NCBI RefSeq assembly: GCF_029028005.1
Contig: NZ_JAOTPO010000009.1
Coordinates: forward strand, 142,140 to 206,139
Direction of reading: 5' to 3'
DNA length: 64,000 nt
Source: Alkalihalobacterium chitinilyticum
GTDB taxonomy: Bacteria; Bacillota; Bacilli; Bacillales; Bacillaceae_F
A program made the translations under genes and the position numbers. The notes under the pieces were generated by a model. It worked only from the letters and a program-made list of their open reading frames with translations, ran no database searches and was not told where the DNA came from. Of the stretch, positions 43,206 through 51,381 are shown one piece after another (position 1 is the first letter of the stretch; the number at the start of each line of letters is the position of its first letter).

Positions 43206-44036
43206 TCACCGGATTGCATAATGAATACCTCGTTTTGTGACAAGGTCTTCTGTTAGAAGTTTGATCAGGTGCGCTTCTATTGTTTTCGTTGCCACATGAA
43301 AAACACTAGGGTGAATCGTGTTTTCATAGATCTTTTCGGTCAATTGAGCTGCGGTTAGCTGTTTGTATTGCTGCAGTAACATTTTGATTTGATCTTCTCG
43401 TTGAAGTCGACGATTTAAAACGAAATCAATCTGTTCATAAGGGTTTGTTACCCATTGTCCGTGACCAGGTCCAATTTTAGCAAGTGGAAGCTGTTTTAGG
43501 CGATTTAATGTTTGGATATAATCGCTCATGTTTCCTTCTGGAGGTCCAATCCATGTCGTCCCATTAGCAACGATATTGTCTCCAGCCAACAAAACCTGTT
43601 CTGAAGGTATAAATACGTTTAAATGCCCTGCTGTGTGACCAGGTCCGTGAATGATGGTCAAGTCAACATCAGCTATTTGCAGAGTGGCGCCATCTTGTAA
43701 ACAAGAAATACTAGTTATTGGTGAGATTGCTTTTAAGATGTCTTGTTTCTCATGCTTATGACAGTATACAGTAGGTGCCCAGTCACGGAATTGTCGTACA
43801 CCTGGTGCGTGGTCACGGTGGGAGTGGGTGAGAACGACTGCGCTTGGTTGGGCAATGTTATTTTCCTTAATCGCTTTTTCAATTTTGTCTCTCGTCTCTT
43901 TTCGATCATAACCTGCATCCACAAGTAAACTTTTATTCTCGTTTCCAACTAAATAACAATTTGTAGTCGTGTGTGGGTACAGTGTTGGAGTTGGAACAGG
44001 GATCTGAACAATTTTAATTTTATGACCTGCTTGCAT
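43206..44036 (-). CDS. MBL-fold hydrolase, LACTB2-like
   Basis: A 276-residue metallo-beta-lactamase-fold protein with HxHxDH as LTHSHRDHAPG near 75-85, then IHGPGHTAGHLNVF near 133, LAGDNIVANG and IGPGHGQWV near 190. The last ~70 residues (LTAAQLTEKIYENTIHP) form a winged-helix-like domain. LACTB2 is an endoribonuclease, but relatives are thioesterases or unknown. The ATG at 44036 follows AAAGGAAA by nine bases; a GTG two codons upstream sits against the ribosome binding site. It differs from the MBL protein at 19809 in motif detail (HSHRDH versus HYHIDH). Confidence 0.83.
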   Translation of the reverse strand: MQAGHKIKIVQIPVPTPTLYPHTTTNCYLVGNENKSLLVDAGYDRKETRDKIEKAIKENNIAQPSAVVLTHSHRDHAPGVRQFRDWAPTVYCHKHEKQDILKAISPITSISCLQDGATLQIADVDLTIIHGPGHTAGHLNVFIPSEQVLLAGDNIVANGTTWIGPPEGNMSDYIQTLNRLKQLPLAKIGPGHGQWVTNPYEQIDFVLNRRLQREDQIKMLLQQYKQLTAAQLTEKIYENTIHPSVFHVATKTIEAHLIKLLTEDLVTKRGIHYAIR

Positions 44037-44182
44037 AAACACTTTCCTTTCTAGTCCATTATTTTATACCATAACAACTGTTTCTTCTTTTCTCATCATA
44101 TTCCTTTTAAAAGATAACTTACCAGTCAGCTAACTTTTTTTAGTTGGGTCATGCCAACTTTTTTATATAAGGAGTTAGACAG

Positions 44183-44617
44183 ATGAATTTACATGTTTTA
44201 ACTATGGTTTTTCCACTTTTGCTTTTGCTGTATCAAGTGATTATTGATTTTGTAGATCTTTTCCCATTCAATGATATCAAGGCAAAGGATACGCGGTTAA
44301 GGAAACTCGAAGTATTGGGCAATTATCCGCCTCTCATTATCATTGCGTTTTGTTTTTACTTTAATATGACGTGGAGTGTGTGGGTTGGTTTCGTGTTAAC
44401 AAGTACGATTTTGATCATGCATTTGTTTGCTTGGTGGCTCCCTTATTTAACGGGATATCCGAATGGGGTGCGGGGCGATTACGAAAAATATTTTACGAGG
44501 ACATATAAATTTTTACCGAGAATTAAAAATCACATTGTTCCAGATGCTGAACATATAGGAGTCGGTGTATTAATCGTTGCTACTTTTGTGATACAAGCGT
44601 TGTATCTTTTGGGATGA
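44183..44617 (+). CDS. Integral membrane protein of unknown function (144 aa)
   Basis: Four hydrophobic segments: about 4-24, 50-64, 66-90 and 124-143. A conserved-looking soluble loop (YLTGYPNGVRGDYEKYF) lies between segments 3 and 4. I do not recognise the family. AAGGAG lies ten bases before the ATG. A large imperfect hairpin follows at 44629-44681. Confidence 0.65.
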   Translation: MNLHVLTMVFPLLLLLYQVIIDFVDLFPFNDIKAKDTRLRKLEVLGNYPPLIIIAFCFYFNMTWSVWVGFVLTSTILIMHLFAWWLPYLTGYPNGVRGDYEKYFTRTYKFLPRIKNHIVPDAEHIGVGVLIVATFVIQALYLLG

Positions 44618-44628
44618 AATTACAGAAA

Positions 44629-44681
44629 ATCCCCTCGGAAGATGCACTCTACGAATGTAAGGTGGATCTTTAGGAGGGGAT
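44629..44681 (+). other. Stable hairpin downstream of the 144-residue gene
   Basis: ATCCCCTCGGAAGAT (44629-44643) pairs with ATCTTTAGGAGGGGAT (44666-44681) with one bulge. There is no T-run, so it is not a clear terminator. Confidence 0.5.
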
Positions 44682-44718
44682 GAATTCGTTATAAATTGGG
44701 GTGAGATGCTTAACTGGA

Positions 44719-44868
44719 TTATTGCTCTGAATTTTGACGTCCTGTTGGAGAAATTGCTTTTTCCAGCTCTTCTTTTGATAACATGTTATCTGAAGTCATT
44801 CCATCGTTATATGGATTTCCTTTTTGACTTCCGTTTTTCTGGTTCATTCTTTTTTTGTTGTTAGTCAA
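44719..44868 (-). CDS. Very small hydrophilic protein (49 aa)
   Basis: On the minus strand, TAGGAG precedes a TTG (44868) by seven bases. The 49-codon frame encodes a charged, low-complexity-free peptide (MTNNKKRMNQKNGSQKGNPY ... KEELEKAISPTGRQ). Hydrophilic, N/Q/G-rich short proteins of this kind are common among spore or stress proteins of Bacillaceae, but I do not recognise this one. It is divergent from nnr. Confidence 0.55.
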   Translation of the reverse strand: MTNNKKRMNQKNGSQKGNPYNDGMTSDNMLSKEELEKAISPTGRQNSEQ

Positions 44869-45067
44869 TGTCTTCACTCCTACAGTTTAGTTCTTCCTTA
44901 AATATGATGGCAATTTTAAAAGGAATTATGCTTCATTCACATAATAAATCGCGTAATTATCTAAAGAGATATCTCAAATAAGAAAATAAAAAATCTTGTC
45001 AACGTACTACCGTCATGAATGGTAAATAACTTATCATAATAGGTAAGAAAAAAAGAAGGTGATCGTA

Positions 45068-46591
45068 TTGAGAATAGTAACTGCTGCAGAAATGTATAAG
45101 ATGGATACATACACAATTGAGAAGGTTGGCATTCGTGAAGATACCTTAATGGAGAGTGCAGGACAAGCTGTTGCAAAGCTGATGATTGATAAGCTAAATC
45201 CTAGTCAAACCATCATGATTCTCGCGGGTGCAGGGAATAATGGTGGAGACGGATTTGTGATCGCAAGGATATTAAAAAGTTACGGGTATCGTGCTGACTT
45301 GTGGATCATTCCACCTCCTGAAAAAATAAAAGGGGCAGCTAAACACGCTTTAGATGTATACCTTCGCTCTGGCTATAATGTCCAGTACTTCACCGAAAAT
45401 GAAGAAAAGTTCTTTAAGTTGTTGTCGACATACGATGTAATTATTGATTGTCTATTAGGAATTGGTGTAAAAGGTGATCTGCGTGCACCATACAACGTGA
45501 TCATTAAAGAAGTCAATGGCTTGCAGTCTGCCCAAGTCATTTCTGTTGATGTTCCAAGTGGAGTCGCAGCAGACGGGGGGAATGTAATTGATGCGATTAA
45601 AGCAGATGCAACGATTACAATCCAAAATCCAAAAGTGGGTGCGTTTACTTATCCAGCGGCATCCTATTATGGGGCAGTTAGTGTGGTTGATATCGGTATC
45701 CCGCCGCTTGTTGTCGATGAGTGTACAGAACGAAAAGAGTTATGGACAGAGAAACATGTGTTGAAGCACTTGCCAACAAGACAACCACACGTGCATAAAG
45801 GTACGAATGGTAAGGCATTATTGATCGGTGGTTCTCGGGAAATGACAGGTGCTGTTATGCTTTCTGCAAAGGCTGCGCTTCGAAGTGGTGCTGGTTTACT
45901 CACTGTGGCAGTTCCAGACGTCATTCATTCGATTGTGGCAACACATCTTTTAGAGGCGATGTATTTGCCTTGTGCTACGAAGAAGGATCATTTTCAAGGT
46001 GAACTAGCTATTGATTTTGGTCGATTTGATGCAGTTGCCGTTGGTCCGGGGATGGGAAGAACAGCAGGAGGCCAAAAAGTAGTTGGAGAGGTTTTACAGC
46101 AGAGGGTACCTGTTGTGTTAGATGCTGATGCTTTATTTCACGTTACAGAGCTGATGCTTCTTTTAAAAGAGCGTAAAGAGCCAACTGTGTTAACTCCGCA
46201 CTCAGGCGAGATGGCTCGTTTATGCGGAATATCGATTGAAGATGTTGAAGAAAAACGATTTGAGTTATCTAAGCAGTTTGCAGTGGAATATGGCGTTTAT
46301 CTGGTGCTGAAAGGCCCTTTCACCATTGTAACGACACCTCGTGGTGAGCAGTTTGTCAATCCAACTGGGAATGCGGGATTAGCTAAAGGTGGTTCAGGGG
46401 ATGTTTTAACAGGGATGATCCTCGCCTTTATTATGCAATACACGTCTGTTCAGGCAGCGGTTAGTAATGCTGTGTTTGTTCACGGAAAAGCAGCCGATTT
46501 GTTACTTGAAGGTAAGCACACACATACGGATATAATAGCTACGGATGTGATTGAAAAAATACCAAATGCGTTAAAATTGTTTCAACCATAG
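45068..46591 (+). CDS. nnr: Bifunctional NAD(P)H-hydrate epimerase / dehydratase
   Basis: A 507-residue fusion that repairs hydrated NAD(P)H. The N-terminal YjeF_N epimerase domain (to ~215) has LMESAGQAVAKLM, LAGAGNNGGDGFV and DCLLGIGVKGDLR. The C-terminal ribokinase-like ADP-dependent dehydratase (~225-507) has HKGTNGKALLIGGS, VAVGPGMGR, VLDADAL and LAKGGSGDVLTGMI. TTG at 45068 lies five bases after AAGGTGA; a GTG three codons upstream overlaps that site. It is followed by a VOC gene 20 bases on, probably in one operon. Confidence 0.94.
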   Translation: MRIVTAAEMYKMDTYTIEKVGIREDTLMESAGQAVAKLMIDKLNPSQTIMILAGAGNNGGDGFVIARILKSYGYRADLWIIPPPEKIKGAAKHALDVYLRSGYNVQYFTENEEKFFKLLSTYDVIIDCLLGIGVKGDLRAPYNVIIKEVNGLQSAQVISVDVPSGVAADGGNVIDAIKADATITIQNPKVGAFTYPAASYYGAVSVVDIGIPPLVVDECTERKELWTEKHVLKHLPTRQPHVHKGTNGKALLIGGSREMTGAVMLSAKAALRSGAGLLTVAVPDVIHSIVATHLLEAMYLPCATKKDHFQGELAIDFGRFDAVAVGPGMGRTAGGQKVVGEVLQQRVPVVLDADALFHVTELMLLLKERKEPTVLTPHSGEMARLCGISIEDVEEKRFELSKQFAVEYGVYLVLKGPFTIVTTPRGEQFVNPTGNAGLAKGGSGDVLTGMILAFIMQYTSVQAAVSNAVFVHGKAADLLLEGKHTHTDIIATDVIEKIPNALKLFQP

Positions 46592-46611
46592 AAAGAAGGG
46601 AGGGCTACGTT

Positions 46612-47001
46612 TTGATTACATATAAGGAACTTCATCATGTTAGTTTACCAGTAACTAATTTGGAGAGATCTAAAATATTTTATCGAGAGATATTAGGACT
46701 AGAGGAACTGGATCGGCCGAATTTTGATTTTGATGGAGCTTGGTTCCAAGTCGGGAAGCAACAGATTCATCTCATCGTGTTTCCAGGGTCAGAGATGATT
46801 AGACAGAAACGAGAAATTAGTACGCGTGACGCTCATTTGGCCGTGAGAGTTAACGAATATGACAAAGCATTAGAATGGCTGAAGAAGCATAACGTCTCAT
46901 TCAAAGAAAATCGTTATAGTAAAAGCGGTTTTGCTCAAATTTTTTGTACTGATCCAGATGGCCATATTATTGAGTTAAATGTGGATCAAAAAGATTTATA
47001 A
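46612..47001 (+). CDS. VOC-superfamily (glyoxalase-like) protein
   Basis: A 129-residue single vicinal-oxygen-chelate domain: LHHVSLPVTNLERSKIFYRE (4-23), QIHLIVFPG, DAHLAVRV and FCTDPDGHIIELN near 110-122. Metal ligands H, H and E are in place (HHVS, HLAV, IIEL). Such proteins include lactoylglutathione-lyase relatives, bleomycin-binding and fosfomycin-resistance folds; the substrate cannot be assigned. TTG start with GGGAGG eight bases upstream, 20 bases after nnr. Confidence 0.83.
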   Translation: MITYKELHHVSLPVTNLERSKIFYREILGLEELDRPNFDFDGAWFQVGKQQIHLIVFPGSEMIRQKREISTRDAHLAVRVNEYDKALEWLKKHNVSFKENRYSKSGFAQIFCTDPDGHIIELNVDQKDL

Positions 47002-47101
47002 AGGCTGTGAGCGTTGAATGGTAAATTGATATAAAAAGGGACGTCTTGTGAAAAGATGCACTTACACGAGGAGGCTGGTTATTTTAACAAAGACGTAATG
47101 C

Positions 47102-47224
47102 CCTTCATAGAGGTGATGAAGGACAAAACAAGGAAGAACGGCAAGGGAAGTGTCCTTCATAGAGCTGATGAAGGACAAAACAAGGAAGAACAGCAAGGGA
47201 AGCGTCCTTCATAATAGTGATGAC
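47102..47224 (+). repeat. 52-bp tandem repeat with internal hairpin (about 2.3 copies)
   Basis: Units start with CCTTCAT at 47102, 47154 and 47206 (exact 52-base spacing). Each unit has CCTTCAT...ATGAAGG, a 7-bp stem, followed by ACAAAACAAGGAAGAACGGC. The first two copies are nearly identical; the third is truncated. It sits between the convergent VOC and serine hydrolase genes. Confidence 0.88.
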
Positions 47225-47250
47225 GAATTGGGGTCCCTTGTTAAGGCGTA

Positions 47251-48324
47251 TTACCCTGTTATTTGTGCATCGAGGATTTTCTGTAGTAGCGTTAATCTTT
47301 TTTTATTACTAACTTGATGAATGGTACGGTTCAAAATATTATCTGAGTTAACGCGGTGAACAAAAACTAGATTTTTTTCCGGTATGATATCGATCGATTG
47401 TCCGTATCGTCCGATCGCTGAATAGAGACCTAAATCACTGAACTCACCAGTGTCTGCTATCCACCACATATACCCGTACCCATATTGTTCCGTACCTGGA
47501 ACTGAAGTATGAACGGTTGTACTTTCTTTAATCCATTGTTTAGGTATAATTTGCTCACCTTCCCATACCCCATTTTGAAGAACCAATTGGCCGAATCTTG
47601 CCATATCTCTTGCTGACATTCGAAACAGGTAAGAAGGGTGAATGGAACGGTTAACTTCTAGCTTGTAAGACGTATCGTCGGTAGTATAATCTTCCATACC
47701 GATTGGAATCGCTATTCGCTCTTTGAATTCCGTAAATAGATCAGTGTTTGTTTTTTCTTTAAAAATGGTTCCTAATACATTAAAATCCCAATTATTGTAA
47801 TAAAAATGAGTGCCCGGCAAATGTAAGCCTCGATCTGGACGAGTCCACCTCATCCATAGTGACTCTTCACCAGCTGTTAGGAAAACGCCCGAACGCGATG
47901 TAAGTAAGTCAACGATCTTTGCTGTTTGTTCTTGCTCGGTCAGTTGCACGTTGTCGATAATGTCTAATTCTTTTAAAGTTGATTGAATATTAATGTTTCC
48001 TTCATGGACGTGAATTCCGTAAAGGGCACTTAAGAAACTTTTTCTGACAGAATGAATATTGCTTTTTCTCGTCGTATCTCCCCATGACACAAGAACTTTC
48101 CCGTCGTAAATGACCATGGCTGCAGTTGAACCTAAAGAATCGTAGTAACGTTTGGCCTCTTCTAGTCGTTCTGATGACCAGCCCGCATGTTCAGGTGTTT
48201 CATACTGTTTCCATGTCGAGTGTGTAATTGTCGGTGTTGAATTTTTTGAACTTGTTAGAGTGTAAATGAATGTAAAAAAGATCCCAGAAAGGATAATAAT
48301 TGGCCATTTCTTTTTACCGAGCAT
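47251..48324 (-). CDS. Beta-lactamase-family serine hydrolase (class C-like), membrane-anchored
   Basis: A 357-residue protein. The N-terminus (KKWPIIILSGIFFTFIYTLT) is a signal-anchor, so the catalytic domain lies outside the cell. The SxxK nucleophile is SVRKSFLSAL near 88-97, the YxN motif is in HFYYNNWDFNVLG near 180, and the third motif region is SIHPSYLFRMSARDMARFG near 228-246. Family members are esterases, D-amino peptidases or penicillin-binding relatives; lactamase activity is not implied. It stands alone, facing the tandem repeat. Confidence 0.87.
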   Translation of the reverse strand: MLGKKKWPIIILSGIFFTFIYTLTSSKNSTPTITHSTWKQYETPEHAGWSSERLEEAKRYYDSLGSTAAMVIYDGKVLVSWGDTTRKSNIHSVRKSFLSALYGIHVHEGNINIQSTLKELDIIDNVQLTEQEQTAKIVDLLTSRSGVFLTAGEESLWMRWTRPDRGLHLPGTHFYYNNWDFNVLGTIFKEKTNTDLFTEFKERIAIPIGMEDYTTDDTSYKLEVNRSIHPSYLFRMSARDMARFGQLVLQNGVWEGEQIIPKQWIKESTTVHTSVPGTEQYGYGYMWWIADTGEFSDLGLYSAIGRYGQSIDIIPEKNLVFVHRVNSDNILNRTIHQVSNKKRLTLLQKILDAQITG

Positions 48325-48461
48325 AGTTCATTCATCCTTAATTAGTAGGTTACTTTCGTCTTCTATTATCTAATTATCGTTTATTGTAGTTACTTTTTTT
48401 GTGTACTTCAATAAAATTAACATTGAGTTTAGGGCGTTACGACTTTTCCGACAACGATCAT

Positions 48462-49577
48462 TTATTTAATAAACTTAGAAATGGAGCTAATGGGTGTCGT
48501 TGACGTCTTTATCGATGTTTTTGTGATGTCGACATGACCAACTATATATTTCCCAAACGAAAAGAGATTAAATAAATAGATCGTATAAATAGAGGCAAGA
48601 ATGCTGCCAAAAAACAAAACCACAATTGTAAAAATGCCTAAATTAACAGCGGTCAGACTAAAGACCAAAATAAGTGCTGCCATATAGAGTGTATGAAGCA
48701 AATAGATACCATAAGAATATTTGCTGATGAGCATAAATGCGCTCGGGATTCGTTTCATTTTCATCGCTAAATATAGGACAAGTGCAATGATACTGATTGT
48801 ATGGAATAGAATGTCAATTCGTTTTGAACTGTGGATCGTAATAAATTCTGAATGGTATAAAAAAAGCAGTATCACGCTTGTTATCACGGGAGCGCTAAAC
48901 ACTAAATATTTGTATTGATTAATATAGTTAGTTACTTTTTGATAATGTCTTCCTGTGTAATACGCGAGTGAATAATAAAAAATCCAACCTGGAAAAGGGA
49001 TCCAATAGTAACGTTCCCAAATATATTCGCTAAACCAAAAGTTTATCGGATTGCTGAAATTAAAGATAGATAAGTAGATTATATTGATGATTAAAGAGCT
49101 TGTTATGACGAGGATTGCTGAATGTTTGTCAAACCACTTTTTGAAAAGAATAAACATCAGATAGAATTGGAAAATAATGAGCACAAAATAAGCATGGAAA
49201 TCACCAATCAAAGCATTTAAAAATACTTTTAAAGTAAATTGTTCGAATGAAATCAGTAAGAATGGTAGAGCGTAAAGGACGGCCATACATAGATACGGTA
49301 TTAAAATAAATTTAACTCTTTTTAGCAGAAATGGCTTATAGTCAATTGTTCTATCTTTGTAACTATAACCGAGAATAAAGGCTGTAATAAAAATGAATGC
49401 AGGTGTTCCGTAATATAGGAATACATTCAAAGAGTCTAGTATGATTAAAAGGAAATCAGGCAGTTTTGATAAAACCCGTATATACTCCGTACCCCATGCA
49501 ATTGAATGCAGAAGTACGATCGTTAAACACGCAATACTTCTTAGAAAAAAGATCTCATTTACATGGTTTTTTTTCAT
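48462..49577 (-). CDS. Acyltransferase family 3 membrane protein (OafA/IcaC-like)
   Basis: A 371-residue polytopic protein with about ten membrane segments. The N-terminus EIFFLRSIACLTIVLLHSI (8-26) carries the family histidine (LLHS). GTPAFIFITAFILGYSY near 57 is typical of acyltransferase_3 proteins, which O-acylate cell-surface glycans or modify exported metabolites. The acceptor is unknown. The short charged tail ends SISKFIK. It lies 137 bases downstream (in genome order) of the serine hydrolase, same strand. Confidence 0.85.
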   Translation of the reverse strand: MKKNHVNEIFFLRSIACLTIVLLHSIAWGTEYIRVLSKLPDFLLIILDSLNVFLYYGTPAFIFITAFILGYSYKDRTIDYKPFLLKRVKFILIPYLCMAVLYALPFLLISFEQFTLKVFLNALIGDFHAYFVLIIFQFYLMFILFKKWFDKHSAILVITSSLIINIIYLSIFNFSNPINFWFSEYIWERYYWIPFPGWIFYYSLAYYTGRHYQKVTNYINQYKYLVFSAPVITSVILLFLYHSEFITIHSSKRIDILFHTISIIALVLYLAMKMKRIPSAFMLISKYSYGIYLLHTLYMAALILVFSLTAVNLGIFTIVVLFFGSILASIYTIYLFNLFSFGKYIVGHVDITKTSIKTSTTPISSISKFIK

Positions 49578-49721
49578 AATTACTCAACATCTTTCTCTCG
49601 TTTTAAAGTTATACAACCGAATTTAACATATTTTTACCATTTTTTAAAGCGACAAGCTTTTGATAAGCTCAAGCGCCTCTGGTTTATAACTAGTTACCCT
49701 CAATATTCAACCCATAAACAT

Positions 49722-49780
49722 GGTAGCAGGTACCTTTACTCTTTTACTGTAGTAAAGGTACCTGCTACCGTGCTTTTTTC
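49722..49780 (+). terminator. Very strong bidirectional hairpin without an obvious upstream gene
   Basis: GGTAGCAGGTACCTTTACT (49722-49740) is perfectly complementary to 49751-49769 (19 bp, 10-base loop) and is followed by GTGCTTTTTTC on the plus strand. No plus-strand gene lies within 2.7 kb upstream; the nearest minus-strand gene starts 145 bases before it. Confidence 0.7.
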
Positions 49781-49851
49781 TTTACTTTTTTTTACTATTT
49801 ATTTTAAAAATTAGTTATAATATCGTTATAAAAATATTGAACAAATCGTTT

Positions 49852-49869
49852 AGTTCATATTCAGTTCAT
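49852..49869 (+). promoter_or_regulatory. Phased AGTTCAT direct repeats upstream of the efflux adaptor gene
   Basis: AGTTCAT occurs at 49852-49858 and 49863-49869, 11 bases apart (one helical turn), followed by a TAAAAT-like -10 near 49879. Such spacing is typical of OmpR-family response-regulator sites, and one is encoded 4.9 kb downstream. Confidence 0.4.
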
Positions 49870-49939
49870 TTAGAAATGTTAAAATGGCTAAAGTTAATAA
49901 AAGTTATTTATTTTGATTATATAGATGGAGGTCAAGAGG

Positions 49940-51361
49940 ATGAGGTTTAGAAAGCGTATTGGAGTTGGACTTCTAGCAACGACAATGATAGTTGGACTTG
50001 GACTAGCTGGATGTAACTCTGAGACAACTAGTTCAGTAGAGGAAGAAAATGAGGAAGTTTCTTTTCCAGTTGAAATTAGTAAAATCGAAAAAGGGGAACT
50101 AGTTAGTGAACTAAAACTTAATGGAAATGTCATGGCTGGTAAGGTCGTACCTGTCCTTCCTATGTTAACTGGTGAAGTTAAAGCCGTTCATGTTAAAAAC
50201 GGAGATACGGTTAAGCGAAATGATGTCATTATTGAAATAGATGCTACTGACGTGGATTTAAATATCTCGCAAGCCCGTGCTGGTCTAGAAGCTGCTGAAG
50301 CGAATTTAAAGAGTGCTAAGTCAATGAGAGAACAAAGCATTAAACAAGCCGAATTACAGGTTCAACAAGCAAAAGATGTTCTCCACATGATTAATACGGC
50401 CAGCAAACCTGATGTCTCGCTGGATGATGTACCTGAAGAACTGCAAGGTGTTGTTGATAGTTTACTAGATAGTAACATGCCAACTGAAAACGATAAAAAA
50501 CAGGCTGAAAATGCAGTAAAGCAAGCTGAGATGGCATTGCAACAAGCTAGAGGTACGGATCAAATTTCGGCAGCTGAAGCTTCAGTAAAGCAAGCTAAGG
50601 TCGGCGTTCAAATGGCTGAACAGCAAAAAACACATGCTGTCGTGCGAGCACCGATGGCGGGAGAAATCAGTAACTTTAATGTGACCGTAGGAGAAATGGT
50701 GTCACCCCAATCACCATTATTACAAATCGTGCAAATGGACGAACCAATCGTTCAACTTAACGTAAATGAATCAGTTCTAGCAAATTTGCAAGTCGGCGAA
50801 TCTGTTGATATTCATATTCGTTCATTGAACCAAACGTATGAAGGTCAAATTAGACACATTAGCATTCTTCCAGCAGAGCAATCACGCGCGTATCCAGTAG
50901 AAATTGCATTGACAGAACCGGATGAAAACTTACGCATCGGAATGCTTGCTGAAGTACTCATTAAACCTTCGTTCGCAGTAGAAGAAATTTTAGTCCCTGC
51001 CAGCGCTGTAACTATTGAAAATGAGGAAAGAATTGTTTATGTGACTTCTGATGGAGAGCGAGTTGAAAGACGAGTTATTACGATCAAGAGTGAAACGTCT
51101 GAGATGTATAGTGTTGAAAGCGGACTAGCAGAAGGAGAATACGTTGTTGTTAGAGGAACTCATCAACTATATGAAGGAGCGCTAATTAACATCCGTAATG
51201 ATATTGGTCAATCGTTTGGACCTCAATCAGAAGAAAGTATAAATGATGAAGAAGAACAATCTGAAGATGAAATAAAAGACGACGATATTGATGATGAAGA
51301 AGAAAATGATGAAGATACTGAAGAGGCAGATAATGAAGAAACAGAACAAAATGACGCTTAA
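49940..51361 (+). CDS. RND efflux periplasmic-adaptor-like lipoprotein (MFP/HlyD family)
   Basis: The ATG at 49940 lies eight bases after GGAGG; a frame starting at 49925 overlaps that site. The product has a signal ending in lipobox LAGC, so it is anchored on the outside of the membrane. The barrel-sandwich hybrid halves are PMLTGEVKAVHVKNGDTVKR near 71-90 and VVRAPMAGEISNFNVTVGEM near 235-254, with a long A/Q-rich coiled-coil hairpin between them (~105-230). The C-terminal ~45 residues are almost all D/E/N, an unusual acidic tail. It forms an operon with the RND pump 20 bases downstream. Confidence 0.93.
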   Translation: MRFRKRIGVGLLATTMIVGLGLAGCNSETTSSVEEENEEVSFPVEISKIEKGELVSELKLNGNVMAGKVVPVLPMLTGEVKAVHVKNGDTVKRNDVIIEIDATDVDLNISQARAGLEAAEANLKSAKSMREQSIKQAELQVQQAKDVLHMINTASKPDVSLDDVPEELQGVVDSLLDSNMPTENDKKQAENAVKQAEMALQQARGTDQISAAEASVKQAKVGVQMAEQQKTHAVVRAPMAGEISNFNVTVGEMVSPQSPLLQIVQMDEPIVQLNVNESVLANLQVGESVDIHIRSLNQTYEGQIRHISILPAEQSRAYPVEIALTEPDENLRIGMLAEVLIKPSFAVEEILVPASAVTIENEERIVYVTSDGERVERRVITIKSETSEMYSVESGLAEGEYVVVRGTHQLYEGALINIRNDIGQSFGPQSEESINDEEEQSEDEIKDDDIDDEEENDEDTEEADNEETEQNDA

Positions 51362-51381
51362 TCACAAAACGGGGGTTCTAA

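Noticed and set aside
47059..47213. 52-codon plus-strand frame across the 52-bp repeat
   Set aside because: No ribosome binding site, and the repeat period breaks the frame between copies.
47101..47224. Possible CRISPR array
   Set aside because: Only tandem repeats with no unique spacers and no cas genes.
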